This document shows positions 34,926-34,989 of a stretch of 34,989 nucleotides of DNA, piece after piece; the stretch's first letter is position 1; the number at the start of each line of letters is the position of its first letter. The notes under the pieces were generated by a model. It was not told the DNA's origin. It did not search any database and saw only the letters and a list, made by a program, of their open reading frames with translations. The position numbers were made by a program, and so were the translations under genes. The stretch is from Rhodobacterales bacterium (GTDB lineage: Bacteria; Pseudomonadota; Alphaproteobacteria; Rhodobacterales; Rhodobacteraceae), in assembly GCA_002748285.1 (NCBI GenBank), contig PDSA01000008.1, forward strand, positions 1 to 34,989, read 5' to 3'.

Positions 34926-34989
34926 GATCAGCAATGTGCTGTTCCAGGTACTGAAGTACGATGTCTTCGGTGATGGCACCATTGGTGGT
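34906..34989 (-). mobile_element. IS200/IS605-type transposase TnpA, C-terminal fragment (cut by window edge)
   Basis: The minus strand from the right edge to a TAG at 34908-34906 encodes the last 27 residues of a protein, TTNGAITEDIVLQYLEQH followed by IADPTGASR. This is the C-terminal helix region typical of the small Y1 transposase TnpA of the IS200/IS605 family (TVGNVTDDMIRQYIE-like). The catalytic HUH and Tyr residues lie outside the window. The stop codon is overlapped by a perfect 8-bp hairpin, as expected near an IS200/IS605 end. Confidence 0.7.

Overview
The window is a contiguous piece of an alphaproteobacterial chromosome, most likely from the family Rhodobacteraceae (Roseobacter group). 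This is judged from protein similarity and gene neighbourhoods that I recognise by eye: DUF2155 next to aat, a MetRS with an [10 protein letters not shown] loop, divergent cobT/cobS, hmuTUV, and a capsule-export KpsE with a long N-terminal extension. Base composition is GC-rich and looks even along the window. No tRNA, rRNA or CRISPR array was seen. Gene density is high, and the only gap above about 300 nt lies between ymdB and metG (20535-20895).

Layout. 1-3732: capsular polysaccharide export (possible permease tail, KpsT-like ATPase, KpsE-like inner-membrane protein) and a phosphomannomutase/phosphoglucomutase, ending in a palindromic hairpin. 3781-5561: a methyltransferase divergent from aat, with aat convergent on and overlapping a DUF2155 gene. 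5558-8503 (minus strand): mlaD, a RidA-like gene, clpX and clpP, with a candidate heat-shock (RpoH) promoter before clpP. 8803-15059 (plus strand): a tight central-carbon operon fbp-gap-pgk-fba-rpe-thioredoxin-like-gph. Its gene set is Calvin-cycle-like but contains no RuBisCO or phosphoribulokinase. 15190-20534 (minus strand): PiT phosphate transporter, SLC13-type permease with two TrkA_C domains, EamA exporter, and YmdB-type phosphoesterase. 20896-24786: metG and parE. 24994-27772: heme ABC importer hmuTUV. 27895-28905: a GT-A-like protein of unknown role. 29101-30233: an O-acetylhomoserine sulfhydrylase gene broken by an internal deletion and frameshift. 30474-32996: an 840-residue single-pass membrane protein joining a PilM/GspL-like N-terminus to a PilP/GspC-like C-terminus. 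33005-34850: divergent cobT and cobS. The last 84 nt hold the 3' end of an IS200/IS605-type transposase gene.

How the genes work together. Most of the window is housekeeping: envelope (capsule export, MlaD), proteolysis (ClpXP and the Aat N-degron enzyme), gluconeogenesis and pentose-phosphate flow, phosphate and heme uptake, and the last steps of cobalamin assembly. The least ordinary parts are: (i) the 840-aa PilM/GspL-PilP/GspC-like fusion with no other secretion genes around it; (ii) a two-copy, two-hairpin intergenic element after gph and after metG; (iii) the deletion-scarred sulfhydrylase gene; (iv) the Calvin-style gene cluster without Calvin-specific genes; (v) the RidA-like protein lacking the catalytic arginine; (vi) the IS200/IS605 element at the right edge. 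I found no clearly new defence or mobile system. The fusion protein and the two-hairpin repeat are the best candidates for something poorly described.
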